A stretch of DNA of 64,000 bases from Maribacter_C sp947494565 (GTDB taxonomy: Bacteria; Bacteroidota; Bacteroidia; Flavobacteriales; Flavobacteriaceae). Shown here in pieces: positions 54,292 to 62,144 of this stretch. A program made the translations under genes and the position numbers. The number at the start of each line of letters is the position of its first letter. Position 1 is the stretch's first letter. Location of the stretch: positions 62,001-126,000 of the forward strand of contig NZ_JBLFEP010000004.1 in NCBI RefSeq assembly GCF_047345415.1, read 5' to 3'. Below the pieces are notes generated by a model. The model was not told the DNA's origin and did no database searches. It was given only the letters and a program-made list of their open reading frames with translations.

Positions 54292-55020
54292 ATGCTCACG
54301 CGTTATTTACCACTTTTTATTATCCTTTCTATCGTAGCTGAAATACTGGGCACGGTCGGTGGTTTCGGTTCCTCCGTTTTCTTCGTGCCCATGGCAAGCT
54401 ACTTTATGGATTTCCAGACGGTCTTGGGCATAACAGCGCTATTTCACCTTTCAAGCAATATCGCTAAGATTGGATTCTTTCGAAAGGGGTTCGACAAAAA
54501 GCTCATGCTCTATTTGGGTGTTCCAGCCATTCTATTTGTCACACTAGGAGGTTTCTTGAGCAAATATGCGAATCCTAAAATACTGACCATCTTTCTGGGT
54601 GTATTTTTGGTCGTATTTGCTTTATTATTTCTCATATACAAAAACCTTAAGGTCGACGACACCAAAAAAAATGCGATCATTGGAGGTTCCCTATCCGGCT
54701 TGTTTGCCGGTCTATTAGGAACAGGTGGGGCCATCAGAGGTGCTACCATGTCAGCTTTTAACCTCAACAAAGAAAAGTTTATTGCCACGTCGGCCATCAT
54801 TGATTTGGGTATTGATCTGAGCCGCAGTATCGTTTATACCTACAATGGCTATGTTCACTGGCATGATATGTATTTGATTCCTATCCTGATCGGAGTGAGT
54901 ATTATTGGAACTTATTTGGGCAAGAAAATACTCGACAGAATTACTCAGGCCCAATTCAAACGTTTCGTATTGTTCCTCTTGCTCGGAATCGGGCTACTGA
55001 CCGTAATGTCCAATATATAA
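54292..55020 (+). CDS. TauE/SafE-family membrane permease
   Basis: 242 residues from ATG 54292 (AGGGA just upstream, and a regulatory box that leaves no room for a promoter before the alternative ATG at 54250). About eight hydrophobic helices, opening YLPLFIILSIVAEILGTVGGFGSS, with the internal repeat GGSLSGLFAGLLGTGGAIRGA typical of the family. Members export or import sulfonates, sulfite or related anions. The substrate here is unknown. The next gene starts 11 bp downstream and probably shares the transcript. Confidence 0.83.
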   Translation: MLTRYLPLFIILSIVAEILGTVGGFGSSVFFVPMASYFMDFQTVLGITALFHLSSNIAKIGFFRKGFDKKLMLYLGVPAILFVTLGGFLSKYANPKILTIFLGVFLVVFALLFLIYKNLKVDDTKKNAIIGGSLSGLFAGLLGTGGAIRGATMSAFNLNKEKFIATSAIIDLGIDLSRSIVYTYNGYVHWHDMYLIPILIGVSIIGTYLGKKILDRITQAQFKRFVLFLLLGIGLLTVMSNI

Positions 55021-55031
55021 ACATACGTACC

Positions 55032-55826
55032 ATGTATAGCTATCTTTTTTTATCCCTTATTGTCTTTCTGGCGCTTCTACTGTTCTTCGGGTTTTATCGA
55101 TTTCAAGACGTGGTTTCAAAAGAAAAAAACGCATTGTTCCATCAATATCCTAAAGGACAAAAACGAATCACCGAAGCCGATTTAAAACACTTGCCCAAAC
55201 CCCTAAGCATCTATTTAGAGAAGGTAGGCGTAATTGGTAAATTCATGGATGGACATGTTTCCTTTAGGCAACAGGGTCGTATTAAAACCAAGGTCGGAAA
55301 AGGATGGACGAATTTCAGGGCGATCCAGTATATGACCGCTCGTTCCCCAAATTTTCTCTGGAGCGCTCAGGCATACCCCTTGTTCATACGCGACAAAAGT
55401 GTGAGCGGGAAAGGTGAGGTGAAAATCAACCTTTTCGGCCTAAAAAATTTAGCCATTTTCCATAACCAAAAAACCGACGAAAGTGCTCTGGCCAGATGTT
55501 TAGGCGAGCTCGTATGCTACCCTGTGGGGTTTTTAAGTAAAAATATCGCTTGGGAGACCATAAATGAACGAAGTACTAAAGCGCTAGTACAATTCAATGG
55601 CACGTGTACAGAAGGAATCTTTCACTTCAATAAAGAGGGTCTAATTACACATTTTCAAACCCAACGATATAAAGATGAGTCCTTAGAAAAGTTTACAGGA
55701 ATGGTAGAAAACTATAAAGAAATGAAGGGGCTTTTGATTCCCAGCAGGCTACGTGCTATATGGAATTTAGAAGAAGGTGATTTTGAGTATTTCAATGCCA
55801 CCCTTACCGCCTTTAGTATAGAATAA
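55032..55826 (+). CDS. Membrane-anchored protein, DUF6544-like
   Basis: 264 residues. One N-terminal transmembrane helix (LFLSLIVFLALLLFFGFYRF), then a soluble domain with LPKPLSIYLEKVGVIGKFMDGHVSFRQQGRIK, the pattern of DUF6544-type proteins, followed by WTNFRAIQYMTA and LIPSRLRAIWNLEEGDFEYF. No catalytic motif is obvious and I do not recognise a function. It follows the TauE-type gene by 11 bp and is likely controlled by the same box. Confidence 0.75.
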   Translation: MYSYLFLSLIVFLALLLFFGFYRFQDVVSKEKNALFHQYPKGQKRITEADLKHLPKPLSIYLEKVGVIGKFMDGHVSFRQQGRIKTKVGKGWTNFRAIQYMTARSPNFLWSAQAYPLFIRDKSVSGKGEVKINLFGLKNLAIFHNQKTDESALARCLGELVCYPVGFLSKNIAWETINERSTKALVQFNGTCTEGIFHFNKEGLITHFQTQRYKDESLEKFTGMVENYKEMKGLLIPSRLRAIWNLEEGDFEYFNATLTAFSIE

Positions 55827-55837
55827 TCCATGAGAAA

Positions 55838-56098
55838 CTAAAGGAACCGGCCTTTGGCACAACTGATATATGACTTTGCCCTAAGGCCTAGACTATTCGA
55901 GTCTTCTACCTCGGGATAGCCCATTTCCGAAAGTTCTTTCTTTACCAAGGCTAAATTTTCTTGTGATAACTCTTCAAATCGCAAACTAGACGCTTCCACA
56001 TCTACTTCAAGGTTTTTAAGAAACGGTAGGCTTTCCAATTTGTTTTTGATGGTATTGCTGCAGCCGCCACATTTAAGGTTTTGTACTTCTATTGTCAT
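55838..56098 (-). CDS. Heavy-metal-associated (HMA) domain protein, copper chaperone-like
   Basis: 86 residues from the ATG at 56098 (MTIEVQNLKCGGC). Upstream in-frame codons to 56152 would cover the promoter. Cys10 and Cys13 in the MxCxxC-like loop bind a soft metal, probably Cu(I). The ferredoxin-like fold continues through VDVEASSLRFEE to LSEMGYPE. A regulatory box (56180-56193) and a perfect TATCTTTG -7 element (minus strand, 56150-56157) precede it. Related in sequence to the degenerate protein at 57960-58226. Confidence 0.85.
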   Translation of the reverse strand: MTIEVQNLKCGGCSNTIKNKLESLPFLKNLEVDVEASSLRFEELSQENLALVKKELSEMGYPEVEDSNSLGLRAKSYISCAKGRFL

Positions 56099-56149
56099 AT
56101 TGATACGTAGGCATCTACCCGTTTTTTGAATCCATTGAAATCGAAAGCA

Positions 56150-56193
56150 CAAAGATATTGTTCATAGTAAATTCAGCATATGATAAATATCAT
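56150..56193 (-). promoter_or_regulatory. ATGAY-N4-RTCAT box and -7 element of the HMA gene
   Basis: ATGAT-AAAT-ATCAT at 56180-56193. On the minus strand TATCTTTG (56150-56157) matches TAnnTTTG exactly, with its centre 33 bp from the box centre. The 5' leader would be about 50 nt. The rest of the 329-bp gap up to the WG-repeat gene holds no credible gene. Confidence 0.75.
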
Positions 56194-56427
56194 TTCACCG
56201 CACCGAACGCTAGTCTATCCTTCGGGGAAAGAGCAATTAAAATGTTCTTTAAAAAGATGTTTCCCAGATTTCAAATCGGTGGGACCGGTAAAAAACATCA
56301 ACTTATGTACTGCACTAGAGGAAACAAAACTATGAATCGCAGGTCTGTCTTTATGGAATGTTAGCCGTCATAGCATCTTCTTCTGTCCTAGAAATTATCA
56401 ATTTTCATGAACCCTTTTCCTTTATTA

Positions 56428-57054
56428 TCATCTCAAATCCAACTTTCGAATCTCCAATAAATTATCATTTCCACGAACTGCAATCAAACGCTTCGACAGC
56501 ATTTTTGTCCGAAGCCAAGGCAATTCATATCGAGACTTCCGCATTTGAATATTCTCTGGTTTTACCAAGTATTCATGAATTTTTCCTGAGGTATCCATAA
56601 CCACTTCGTGAAATTTATATTTGTAGACTTCCATTTTGATTTCATTTCTACCTTGTAATACCTTTTCGTAGATAATACCTGTAGTATAGCCATCATTAAA
56701 AGGGGATACATTCAAGAATTTATGTGGAACCACAAGTTCTCCATTTGTATCGATAAAACCGTATACGGGAATTTCCTCGATTTCCTTTTTCACAAGACAC
56801 CTCCCATTTTTAAAACTAGGTCGGCGAATCGCTTTTACACCTGACGTAGCGTTATCCGCATTCTCATTCCAGACTAAATCATCTCGAAAGTCAATAACCA
56901 ATGTTCCCTCTTGGTCTATAAAGCCCCATTGATTTCCTTTTCTAACCCCGGCAAGTCCCTCACTAAAAGGAGCAATTTCATCTACTTGACTAATTTGCGA
57001 AGCGGTGATTAACGGAAACGTTGTTAAAAGAATCAGTACTATTATTTTTCCCAT
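56428..57054 (-). CDS. Secreted WG-repeat protein
   Basis: 208 residues from the ATG at 57054, which opens a signal peptide (IIVLILLTTFPLITAS). Two clear WG-type repeats: GLAGVRKGNQWGFIDQEGTLVI and VYGFIDTNGELVVPHKF, with weaker ones between. WG repeats form beta-rich scaffolds without known catalysis. Divergent from the hibernation factor gene across a shared regulatory box at 57107-57120. Minus-strand TACTTTCG (57077-57084) is an imperfect -7 at the standard distance. Function unknown. Confidence 0.78.
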   Translation of the reverse strand: MGKIIVLILLTTFPLITASQISQVDEIAPFSEGLAGVRKGNQWGFIDQEGTLVIDFRDDLVWNENADNATSGVKAIRRPSFKNGRCLVKKEIEEIPVYGFIDTNGELVVPHKFLNVSPFNDGYTTGIIYEKVLQGRNEIKMEVYKYKFHEVVMDTSGKIHEYLVKPENIQMRKSRYELPWLRTKMLSKRLIAVRGNDNLLEIRKLDLR

Positions 57055-57106
57055 GACGTTAAATTTATTTGGATTTCGAAAGTAAGCTGTCCCTTCTTTT
57101 TTCAAA

Positions 57107-57150
57107 ATGATATTAGTCATGCACATTGAAAAAAGTTGCTTCTATATTTA
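57107..57150. promoter_or_regulatory. ATGAY-N4-RTCAT box between WG-repeat and hibernation factor genes
   Basis: ATGAT-ATTA-GTCAT at 57107-57120. In the plus direction TATATTTA (57143-57150) is centred 33 bp from the box centre and 65.5 bp separate the box centre from the hibernation factor ATG. In the minus direction TACTTTCG (57077-57084) has the same offset. Confidence 0.7.
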
Positions 57151-57178
57151 CACTTTAACCTAAAAACATAAACGTGCG

Positions 57179-57478
57179 ATGAAGATCGATATACAATACG
57201 TACAAATGCCGACAAGTGAAAGTATGGACGCTTTCGTGCTTAAAAAATTGAAGAAATTAGCCCAAAAATATGATTGGGTCATACGGGCGCAGGTATATTT
57301 TAAACTAGAGAATGACCCTGGTAAGAAAGGAAAAATATGTGAAATAGAATTAAGCGCTCCCGGACCACGAATTTTTGCCAAGTCTCATGAAGAACATTTT
57401 GAAAAAGCAGCAATAGCTTCTATAAAAGATGTAGAAAAGCAACTGAAGAAACGAAAGGAAATCTTCTCAAAGCATTGA
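57179..57478 (+). CDS. Short ribosome hibernation promoting factor (HPF/RaiA family)
   Basis: 99 residues, the length of short HPF/YfiA proteins. MKIDIQYVQMPTSESMDAFVLKKLKKL, then AQVYFKLEN and CEIELSAPGPRIFAKSHEEHFEKAAIASIKDVEKQLKK follow the beta-alpha-beta-beta-beta-alpha fold with the basic patch in the last helix. It binds the 30S subunit and stores ribosomes in an inactive form when growth stops. A regulatory box lies upstream and a strong terminator downstream, so it is transcribed alone. Confidence 0.9.
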   Translation: MKIDIQYVQMPTSESMDAFVLKKLKKLAQKYDWVIRAQVYFKLENDPGKKGKICEIELSAPGPRIFAKSHEEHFEKAAIASIKDVEKQLKKRKEIFSKH

Positions 57479-57494
57479 AGCAGAACGTCTAAAG

Positions 57495-57526
57495 GAACCC
57501 CGCGGGTGACCCGTCGGGGTTCTTTT
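57495..57526. terminator. Strong rho-independent terminator between convergent genes
   Basis: GAACCCCG (57495-57502) pairs with CGGGGTTC (57515-57522), with an inner CGGG/CCCG continuation, followed by TTTT on the plus strand and by a CTTT-containing tract on the minus strand. It ends the hibernation factor transcript and may also stop the converging TerB-like transcript. Confidence 0.9.
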
Positions 57527-57544
57527 CAAATATCAAACCGATGT

Positions 57545-57949
57545 TTAGTGTAAGAGCAATCTTAATTTGGCCAAAAGAATCAATTCAGACTTGTTTTTGT
57601 TCGCAAATGACGAGGCGATATCATCAGCCGTTTTAAAGATGAGTTGCTTAATAGTTGTATTGAATTTGCTGGGGTGTTCATGGTAGAAGTCGACAAACTC
57701 CTGATAATAGGTATTGCTCTCCTTCTCCTCTTGCTGTAGCCAGTCAAATACGATTGCTATTTGGTAACCGGCATCCGTACCGAATTCATCTTCAATGGCA
57801 TCAACGGATAACCAATACTTTTGAACATCTTCATTTAACCGTTCTATCTCTATTGGGCGAACATTTTTATCGGCCATTGCGACCGCATAAAACAGCTTAC
57901 CTAAACTTTGATAAAATTCATTGCCTATTTTTTCGCTTGGTAACATCAT
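57545..57949 (-). CDS. TerB-like small protein
   Basis: 134 residues, soluble and helical. LGKLFYAVAMADKNVRPIEIERLNEDVQKYW resembles the acidic helical repeat of TerB/DjlA-type domains (the ADKNV-E pattern), followed by VFDWLQQEEKESNTYYQEFVDFY. TerB domains bind metal ions in some proteins, but acidic ligands cannot be assigned confidently here. It follows the degenerate HMA gene by 10 bp and shares its box-controlled promoter. Confidence 0.72.
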   Translation of the reverse strand: MMLPSEKIGNEFYQSLGKLFYAVAMADKNVRPIEIERLNEDVQKYWLSVDAIEDEFGTDAGYQIAIVFDWLQQEEKESNTYYQEFVDFYHEHPSKFNTTIKQLIFKTADDIASSFANKNKSELILLAKLRLLLH

Positions 57950-57959
57950 ATTACAGGGT

Positions 57960-58226
57960 TTAAAACTCGGAAGGTAATTTGGAATCCCTTGTCGTTTCCT
58001 GAAGGTTCGGTTCTTGATAGGTACATTTTGTAATGGGATAACCGATGCTCAAAAGCTCGCGTTTCGCCATTTCAAAGGCGAGCATACTATCGTAAACAAG
58101 GTGAACGGTCTTATGCTCCAGATCGATATCCAAAATGCGTAGGTTGAGAATACGACTTAAATTCCGGACAATACAGTTTTTTGAGTCCTTCGATTTCAGA
58201 TTATCAATTGTAGCGATCGCCTTCAT
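57960..58226 (-). CDS. Degenerate HMA-fold protein lacking metal-binding cysteines
   Basis: 88 residues. It aligns over its length with the HMA protein at 55838-56098: NLKSKDSKN versus NLKCGGCSN, then VHLVYDSMLAFEMAKRELLSIGYP versus LRFEELSQENLALVKKELSEMGYP. Both metal-binding cysteines are serines (Ser12, Ser15). A Cys18 lies one helix turn later. It may bind a partner or nothing metallic. A perfect TAAATTTG -7 element (minus strand 58248-58255) sits 33 bp from the box at 58278-58291. Confidence 0.75.
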   Translation of the reverse strand: MKAIATIDNLKSKDSKNCIVRNLSRILNLRILDIDLEHKTVHLVYDSMLAFEMAKRELLSIGYPITKCTYQEPNLQETTRDSKLPSEF

Positions 58227-58247
58227 AGCTTCTGGTGTTCAATAAAT

Positions 58248-58321
58248 CAAATTTAGCCATAGCATCATCCGAACGAAATGATTTTTATCATGTAAGGCAA
58301 ACGGATTTTTCAATTACTTTG
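58248..58321. promoter_or_regulatory. ATGAY-N4-RTCAT box serving two divergent genes
   Basis: ATGAT-TTTT-ATCAT at 58278-58291. To the left, TAAATTTG on the minus strand (58248-58255) matches the Bacteroidota -7 consensus exactly. To the right, TTACTTTG (58314-58321) differs at one position. Both are centred 33 bp from the box centre, so one site appears to drive the HMA-like/TerB-like operon and the ROK kinase. Confidence 0.78.
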
Positions 58322-58337
58322 TTCGTTTATTGAAACC

Positions 58338-59297
58338 ATGAAAAAGGGAGTTGTTTTGGGCATTGATATTGGCGGTACCTATACCAAGCTTGGTTTGGTC
58401 GATTCTTCCGGTCAGATTCTCAATAGTACAACATTCAAAACAGGTGCCAAGGGAGCCTTCGCCGATTTCTTTCAGCGGCTCCAAATTGAAATTGAAGCTC
58501 TTCAATCTCAGAAAAAAACAGATCAGGAACTTATGGGAATTGGTGTTGGTGCGCCAAATGCTAATCCTTATTCTGGGGCAATGGAAAATCCCCCTAACTT
58601 TCGATGGGGCACTATAGTGCCTTTGGCAGCATCGCTGAAAGAAGTATACCGAGTACCCATAGCGCTTGCCAACGACGCCAATGCATCAGCAGTTGGCGAA
58701 CTAGAGTTCGGACTGGGAAAGGAAATGAAAAACTTCGTGGTACTCACTTTAGGAACAGGACTTGGCAGCGGAATTATTTCAAATGGTAATTTATTGATAG
58801 GCCAACATGGAATGGCGGGTGAGCTAGGACATGTAAACGTAGATTCGAGCCCAAATGCAAGACAATGTAACTGTGGACTACAAGGGTGTTTGGAAACCTA
58901 TGTTTCGGTAACGGGTATACGACGCACTATTTTTGAACTTATTGCCGAAATGCGCGACGATTCTTCGTTGCGCCGTATTAGTTTTGATGACATGACTGGT
59001 GAGCTTATCTCAGATGCCGCGCTTCAGGGTGACCCCATTGCGTTAAAAGCCTTTAAACAAACGGCTGAAACGCTCGGGGTACAAATGGCGGACACTGCGG
59101 CACACTTGGATCCAGAGGCTTTTATCTTACTGGGCGGGCTGAGTAAAGCAGGGGAAATCTTGGTTACACCTACTGTCAGAAGCATGGAACAACACCTTTT
59201 CGAGGCCTACAGGGGAAAGGTAAAGGTATTGATTTCAGACAGTCCGGGAAACAACTCGGTTTTGGGACCTGCGGCACTGGCCTGGCGCAAATTATGA
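58338..59297 (+). CDS. ROK-family sugar kinase (glucokinase-like)
   Basis: 319 residues. GIDIGGTYTKLGLVD phosphate loop (about 8-22), GVGAPN, NDANASAVGELEFG with the catalytic Asp, GTGLGSGI, and the ROK zinc motif CNCGLQGCLETY (about 176-187). It phosphorylates glucose or a related hexose with ATP. Controlled with stress-type genes by the box at 58278, which suggests a role in mobilising storage sugar when respiration is limited. That is inference. Confidence 0.88.
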   Translation: MKKGVVLGIDIGGTYTKLGLVDSSGQILNSTTFKTGAKGAFADFFQRLQIEIEALQSQKKTDQELMGIGVGAPNANPYSGAMENPPNFRWGTIVPLAASLKEVYRVPIALANDANASAVGELEFGLGKEMKNFVVLTLGTGLGSGIISNGNLLIGQHGMAGELGHVNVDSSPNARQCNCGLQGCLETYVSVTGIRRTIFELIAEMRDDSSLRRISFDDMTGELISDAALQGDPIALKAFKQTAETLGVQMADTAAHLDPEAFILLGGLSKAGEILVTPTVRSMEQHLFEAYRGKVKVLISDSPGNNSVLGPAALAWRKL

Positions 59298-59649
59298 CAC
59301 AAAAAAAGAAACCCACAACAACGAATTGGCACAAAATCAAAGCGTTATTTGTCATCCTACTTTCTTATCTTTATACTTGGTCAACCACCAAAAAAATAGC
59401 CTTGTAACAGGATAGTCCCGTAAAGTCAACTCTCCCGTTTGTAGTTAAAAGCAATTTGGTAATACCATAGGCACCTATGACCTTGGTCATGTGCTTTACG
59501 CCCGTTTTGCTTCATCTTTCCATTTTTTATTGGAATACATGGCATAGCATGCTCTGAATTTTTGTCATTTAGATATCGGTAAGGAATCAAACCATAAAAA
59601 AGTAGGCTTCAAATAGGTGAAGTAAACGTAAAAGAAACTCGAAAGAAAA
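59298..59649 (+). promoter_or_regulatory. 352-bp upstream region of the histidine kinase gene, with ATGAY-N4-RTCAT box
   Basis: No gene seen. ATGAC-CTTG-GTCAT at 59477-59490 is an exact box. A poor -7 match (CATCTTTC, 59513-59520) stands at the standard 33-bp offset, and 166 bp separate the box centre from the kinase ATG, so a long leader or a different promoter is used. It suggests the system controls its own sensor. Confidence 0.55.
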
Positions 59650-60885
59650 ATGAGGGTTTTCGATCAGAATAGCAACATATTCAATTTACTTTCGGAGGCA
59701 GTATCCGAAGGGATATTAGTCGTCAACAAAGATCAGATTATCGTAGCGACCAATAGTAGAACAAACGAAATGTTCGGTTATGAGACTGATGAACTCAAAG
59801 GAAGTTCTTTAGACATCTTACTCCCACCTTCTCACCACGAATTCCACAAAAAGCACGTCGCACAATATCACAAAAACAGAAACAAACGAAGAATGGCTCA
59901 TGGACGTGAGTTATTCGGGTTGCGAAAAAATAAGGAACAGTTTCCGTTGGAAATAGGACTCAATCCGTTTTCGCTTTATGGAAACTCCTACGTCATGGCA
60001 CTTATCATCGACATTACCGATGTCAAGGAAAGGGAGCGCGAAATACATGAGCTCAATGCAAACTTGGAGAAAAAAATAAAGAAGCGAACGGTAGAATTAA
60101 GAGACACCGTGGCCGAACTCAAAAAAGAAATCAAGTTAAGGGTATCTGCTGAGAAAAAAATAAAGAACGCATTGCAAAAGGAAAGGGAACTCAATGAATT
60201 GAAGACTAAATTTCTTTCGTTGGTTTCGCACGAATTCAAAACCCCTTTGAGCGGAATTATGACCTCGGCTACCCTGGTAGGCAAATACAAAAAAGAGGAG
60301 CAACAAGAAAAAAGAGATAAGCACCTTAAGACCATTATTGGCGAGGTAAAGCGATTGAATACCATTCTTACCGATTTTCTTTCCATTGAACGTTTGAGGG
60401 AAGGGAAAGAGGTCTACAGGTTTACCGATTTTTCGTTAAGCAAGGTGATCAACGAAGTTGTTTACAACTCCAACATGCTATTAAAAATCGGACAGCGCAT
60501 CACCTATCCACAAAATATAGAGGATGTCATTATTCGCCAAGATGAGAAAATTGTGAACTTGGTTTTAACGAATCTATTACACAATGCGATCAAGTATTCT
60601 TCGGAAGATACACTTATTGACCTTAAAATAGAACTCGGCACCAATCAAATTATTTTTAGCGTAATCGACCAAGGAATAGGTATTCCCGAAAAAGACCAAA
60701 GACACATTTTCGAACGCTATTTTCGGGCTGAAAATGCCGTACTGAATAGTGGAACGGGCATTGGTTTGCACATCATCAAGGGACACTTAGAGAACTTAAA
60801 CGGTAGCATTTCATTTGTAAGCCATGAAAATAAGGGAAGTACGTTCACGGTCACCCTACCCCTGGCAGATGCAAATGGCAGCTGA
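59650..60885 (+). CDS. Soluble PAS-domain sensor histidine kinase, FixL-like PAS
   Basis: 411 residues, no transmembrane segment. PAS domain (about 8-125), coiled coil (125-190), HisKA with phospho-acceptor His194 (LVSHEFKTPL), and HATPase with N box NLLHNAIKYSS, DQGIGIPEKDQ and GTGIGLHIIKGH. In the PAS domain His66 and Arg86 stand 20 residues apart in HKKHVAQY and GRELFG, aligning with the proximal heme His200 and distal Arg220 of Bradyrhizobium FixL. This makes a heme-based oxygen sensor possible, though many PAS domains without heme share the pattern. Partner: the REC-CRP regulator 123 bp downstream. Confidence 0.85.
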   Translation: MRVFDQNSNIFNLLSEAVSEGILVVNKDQIIVATNSRTNEMFGYETDELKGSSLDILLPPSHHEFHKKHVAQYHKNRNKRRMAHGRELFGLRKNKEQFPLEIGLNPFSLYGNSYVMALIIDITDVKEREREIHELNANLEKKIKKRTVELRDTVAELKKEIKLRVSAEKKIKNALQKERELNELKTKFLSLVSHEFKTPLSGIMTSATLVGKYKKEEQQEKRDKHLKTIIGEVKRLNTILTDFLSIERLREGKEVYRFTDFSLSKVINEVVYNSNMLLKIGQRITYPQNIEDVIIRQDEKIVNLVLTNLLHNAIKYSSEDTLIDLKIELGTNQIIFSVIDQGIGIPEKDQRHIFERYFRAENAVLNSGTGIGLHIIKGHLENLNGSISFVSHENKGSTFTVTLPLADANGS

Positions 60886-61008
60886 TCCAGGCCTTTGGAA
60901 GCACCCTGAAAATAGAACGGATCAACCGGAAATGAACTTAAACATACATTTTACAACATTGCCAAAGGCGTAGGTTTCAAATATATGGGATAGCATAAAA
61001 CAACTGGG

Positions 61009-62061
61009 ATGAAAAAAATAGTACTGATCGAAGACGATACCATACTGCGAGAGACGACTGCGGAGCTATTGCAATTATCCAATTATGAAGTACAGACCGC
61101 ATCGGACGGTAAAAAAGGAGTCGTACTAGCTCAAAACTATCTACCGGATGTGATTGTTTGCGATATTATGATGCCCGAATTAGATGGCTATGGCGTACTG
61201 CAAGCGTTATCGGAAAATTCAAGTACCAAAAGTATTCCTTTTATTTTTCTATCCGCAAAGACCGAACGCAAAGATATTCGCAAGGGAATGAATCTCGGTG
61301 CTGATGATTATCTCACCAAACCATTTGAAGAGCAAGAATTGATTGGTGCCATAGAGAGTCGATTGGCGAAAATAGCCATTCTTAAAGAATCGAAAGAGAC
61401 CGTCATAGCAGCACCTTCCGACCGGAACCCTATACTGCACAGCCTTCATCAGCTCAAAAATTTCATAGATGATCACGGTGAAGCCTTGAATTATGGGGCT
61501 GGGGAATGTATTTATCGAGAAGGTATGCATTCCAACAGGGTATACCTCATTATCAAGGGAATCGTGAAGACCCACAAACTTGATGAAATGGGTAAAGAAT
61601 TGATTACCGGCATCTACAAGGCCGATGACTTTTTCGGGTTTACCTCATTCACTAAGAACACCCCTCATCAAGAATATGCAACGGCCATGGAAGAGATCGA
61701 AATGATGAGTATCTCGGCCGAGCAACTCAAAAATCTTCTTGAAAAGAACCATGCCTTGACCATGGAACTCATGCAGGCCCTATCGGAGTATCTGTCGGAA
61801 GCAAAGGAACAACTCTTGGAAATGGCTTACGGTTCGGTCCGTAGAAAAACGGCCCTTACCCTTCTCAAGTTCTCTGAAAAACTGCAAAAAGATTCCGACG
61901 ATAACCTTCATGTTTTACGAAGTGATCTTGCCAGTGTCGCCGGTATGGCAACAGAAACACTTATTCGTACGCTATCTAGCTTTAAGAAAGAGGGACTCAT
62001 ACGTATTGATCATAGAAACATTAAAATTATGGATGTAAACGCTTTAAAACGAATCACATGA
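61009..62061 (+). CDS. Response regulator fused to a CRP/FNR-type DNA-binding module
   Basis: 350 residues. REC domain 1-~125: acidic pocket Glu8-Asp9-Asp10, phospho-acceptor Asp52 (CDIMMP), Lys104 (TKPFEE). Then a cyclic-nucleotide-binding-like beta barrel (about 155-260: YGAGECIYREGMHSNRVYLIIKGIVK, FFGFTSF), a dimerisation helix, and a winged helix (LRSDLASVAGMATETLIRTLSSFKKEGLI) whose recognition helix has the Glu and Arg that contact TGA half-sites in CRP and FNR. No iron-sulfur cysteines. It likely responds to phosphorylation and binds ATGAY-N4-RTCAT boxes around it. Confidence 0.88.
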   Translation: MKKIVLIEDDTILRETTAELLQLSNYEVQTASDGKKGVVLAQNYLPDVIVCDIMMPELDGYGVLQALSENSSTKSIPFIFLSAKTERKDIRKGMNLGADDYLTKPFEEQELIGAIESRLAKIAILKESKETVIAAPSDRNPILHSLHQLKNFIDDHGEALNYGAGECIYREGMHSNRVYLIIKGIVKTHKLDEMGKELITGIYKADDFFGFTSFTKNTPHQEYATAMEEIEMMSISAEQLKNLLEKNHALTMELMQALSEYLSEAKEQLLEMAYGSVRRKTALTLLKFSEKLQKDSDDNLHVLRSDLASVAGMATETLIRTLSSFKKEGLIRIDHRNIKIMDVNALKRIT

Positions 62062-62074
62062 AGCGGGTGCAAAT

Positions 62075-62118
62075 ATGACCTTCGTCATTTTATTGGTCAG
62101 ATGATGGTTCTAATTTTA
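62075..62118 (+). promoter_or_regulatory. ATGAY-N4-RTCAT box and -7 element of the universal stress protein gene
   Basis: ATGAC-CTTC-GTCAT at 62075-62088 and TAATTTTA at 62111-62118, centres 33 bp apart. The box centre is 63.5 bp from the ATG, giving a leader near 22 nt if the box is at about -40. Confidence 0.75.
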
Positions 62119-62144
62119 TGCCGTAAACCACTAAACAAACCGGC

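Noticed and set aside
60886..61008. Short translated fragments resembling AraC helices (NIAKGVGFKY) between the kinase and regulator genes
   Set aside because: Only about a dozen residues, broken by stops. Not enough to call a pseudogene.
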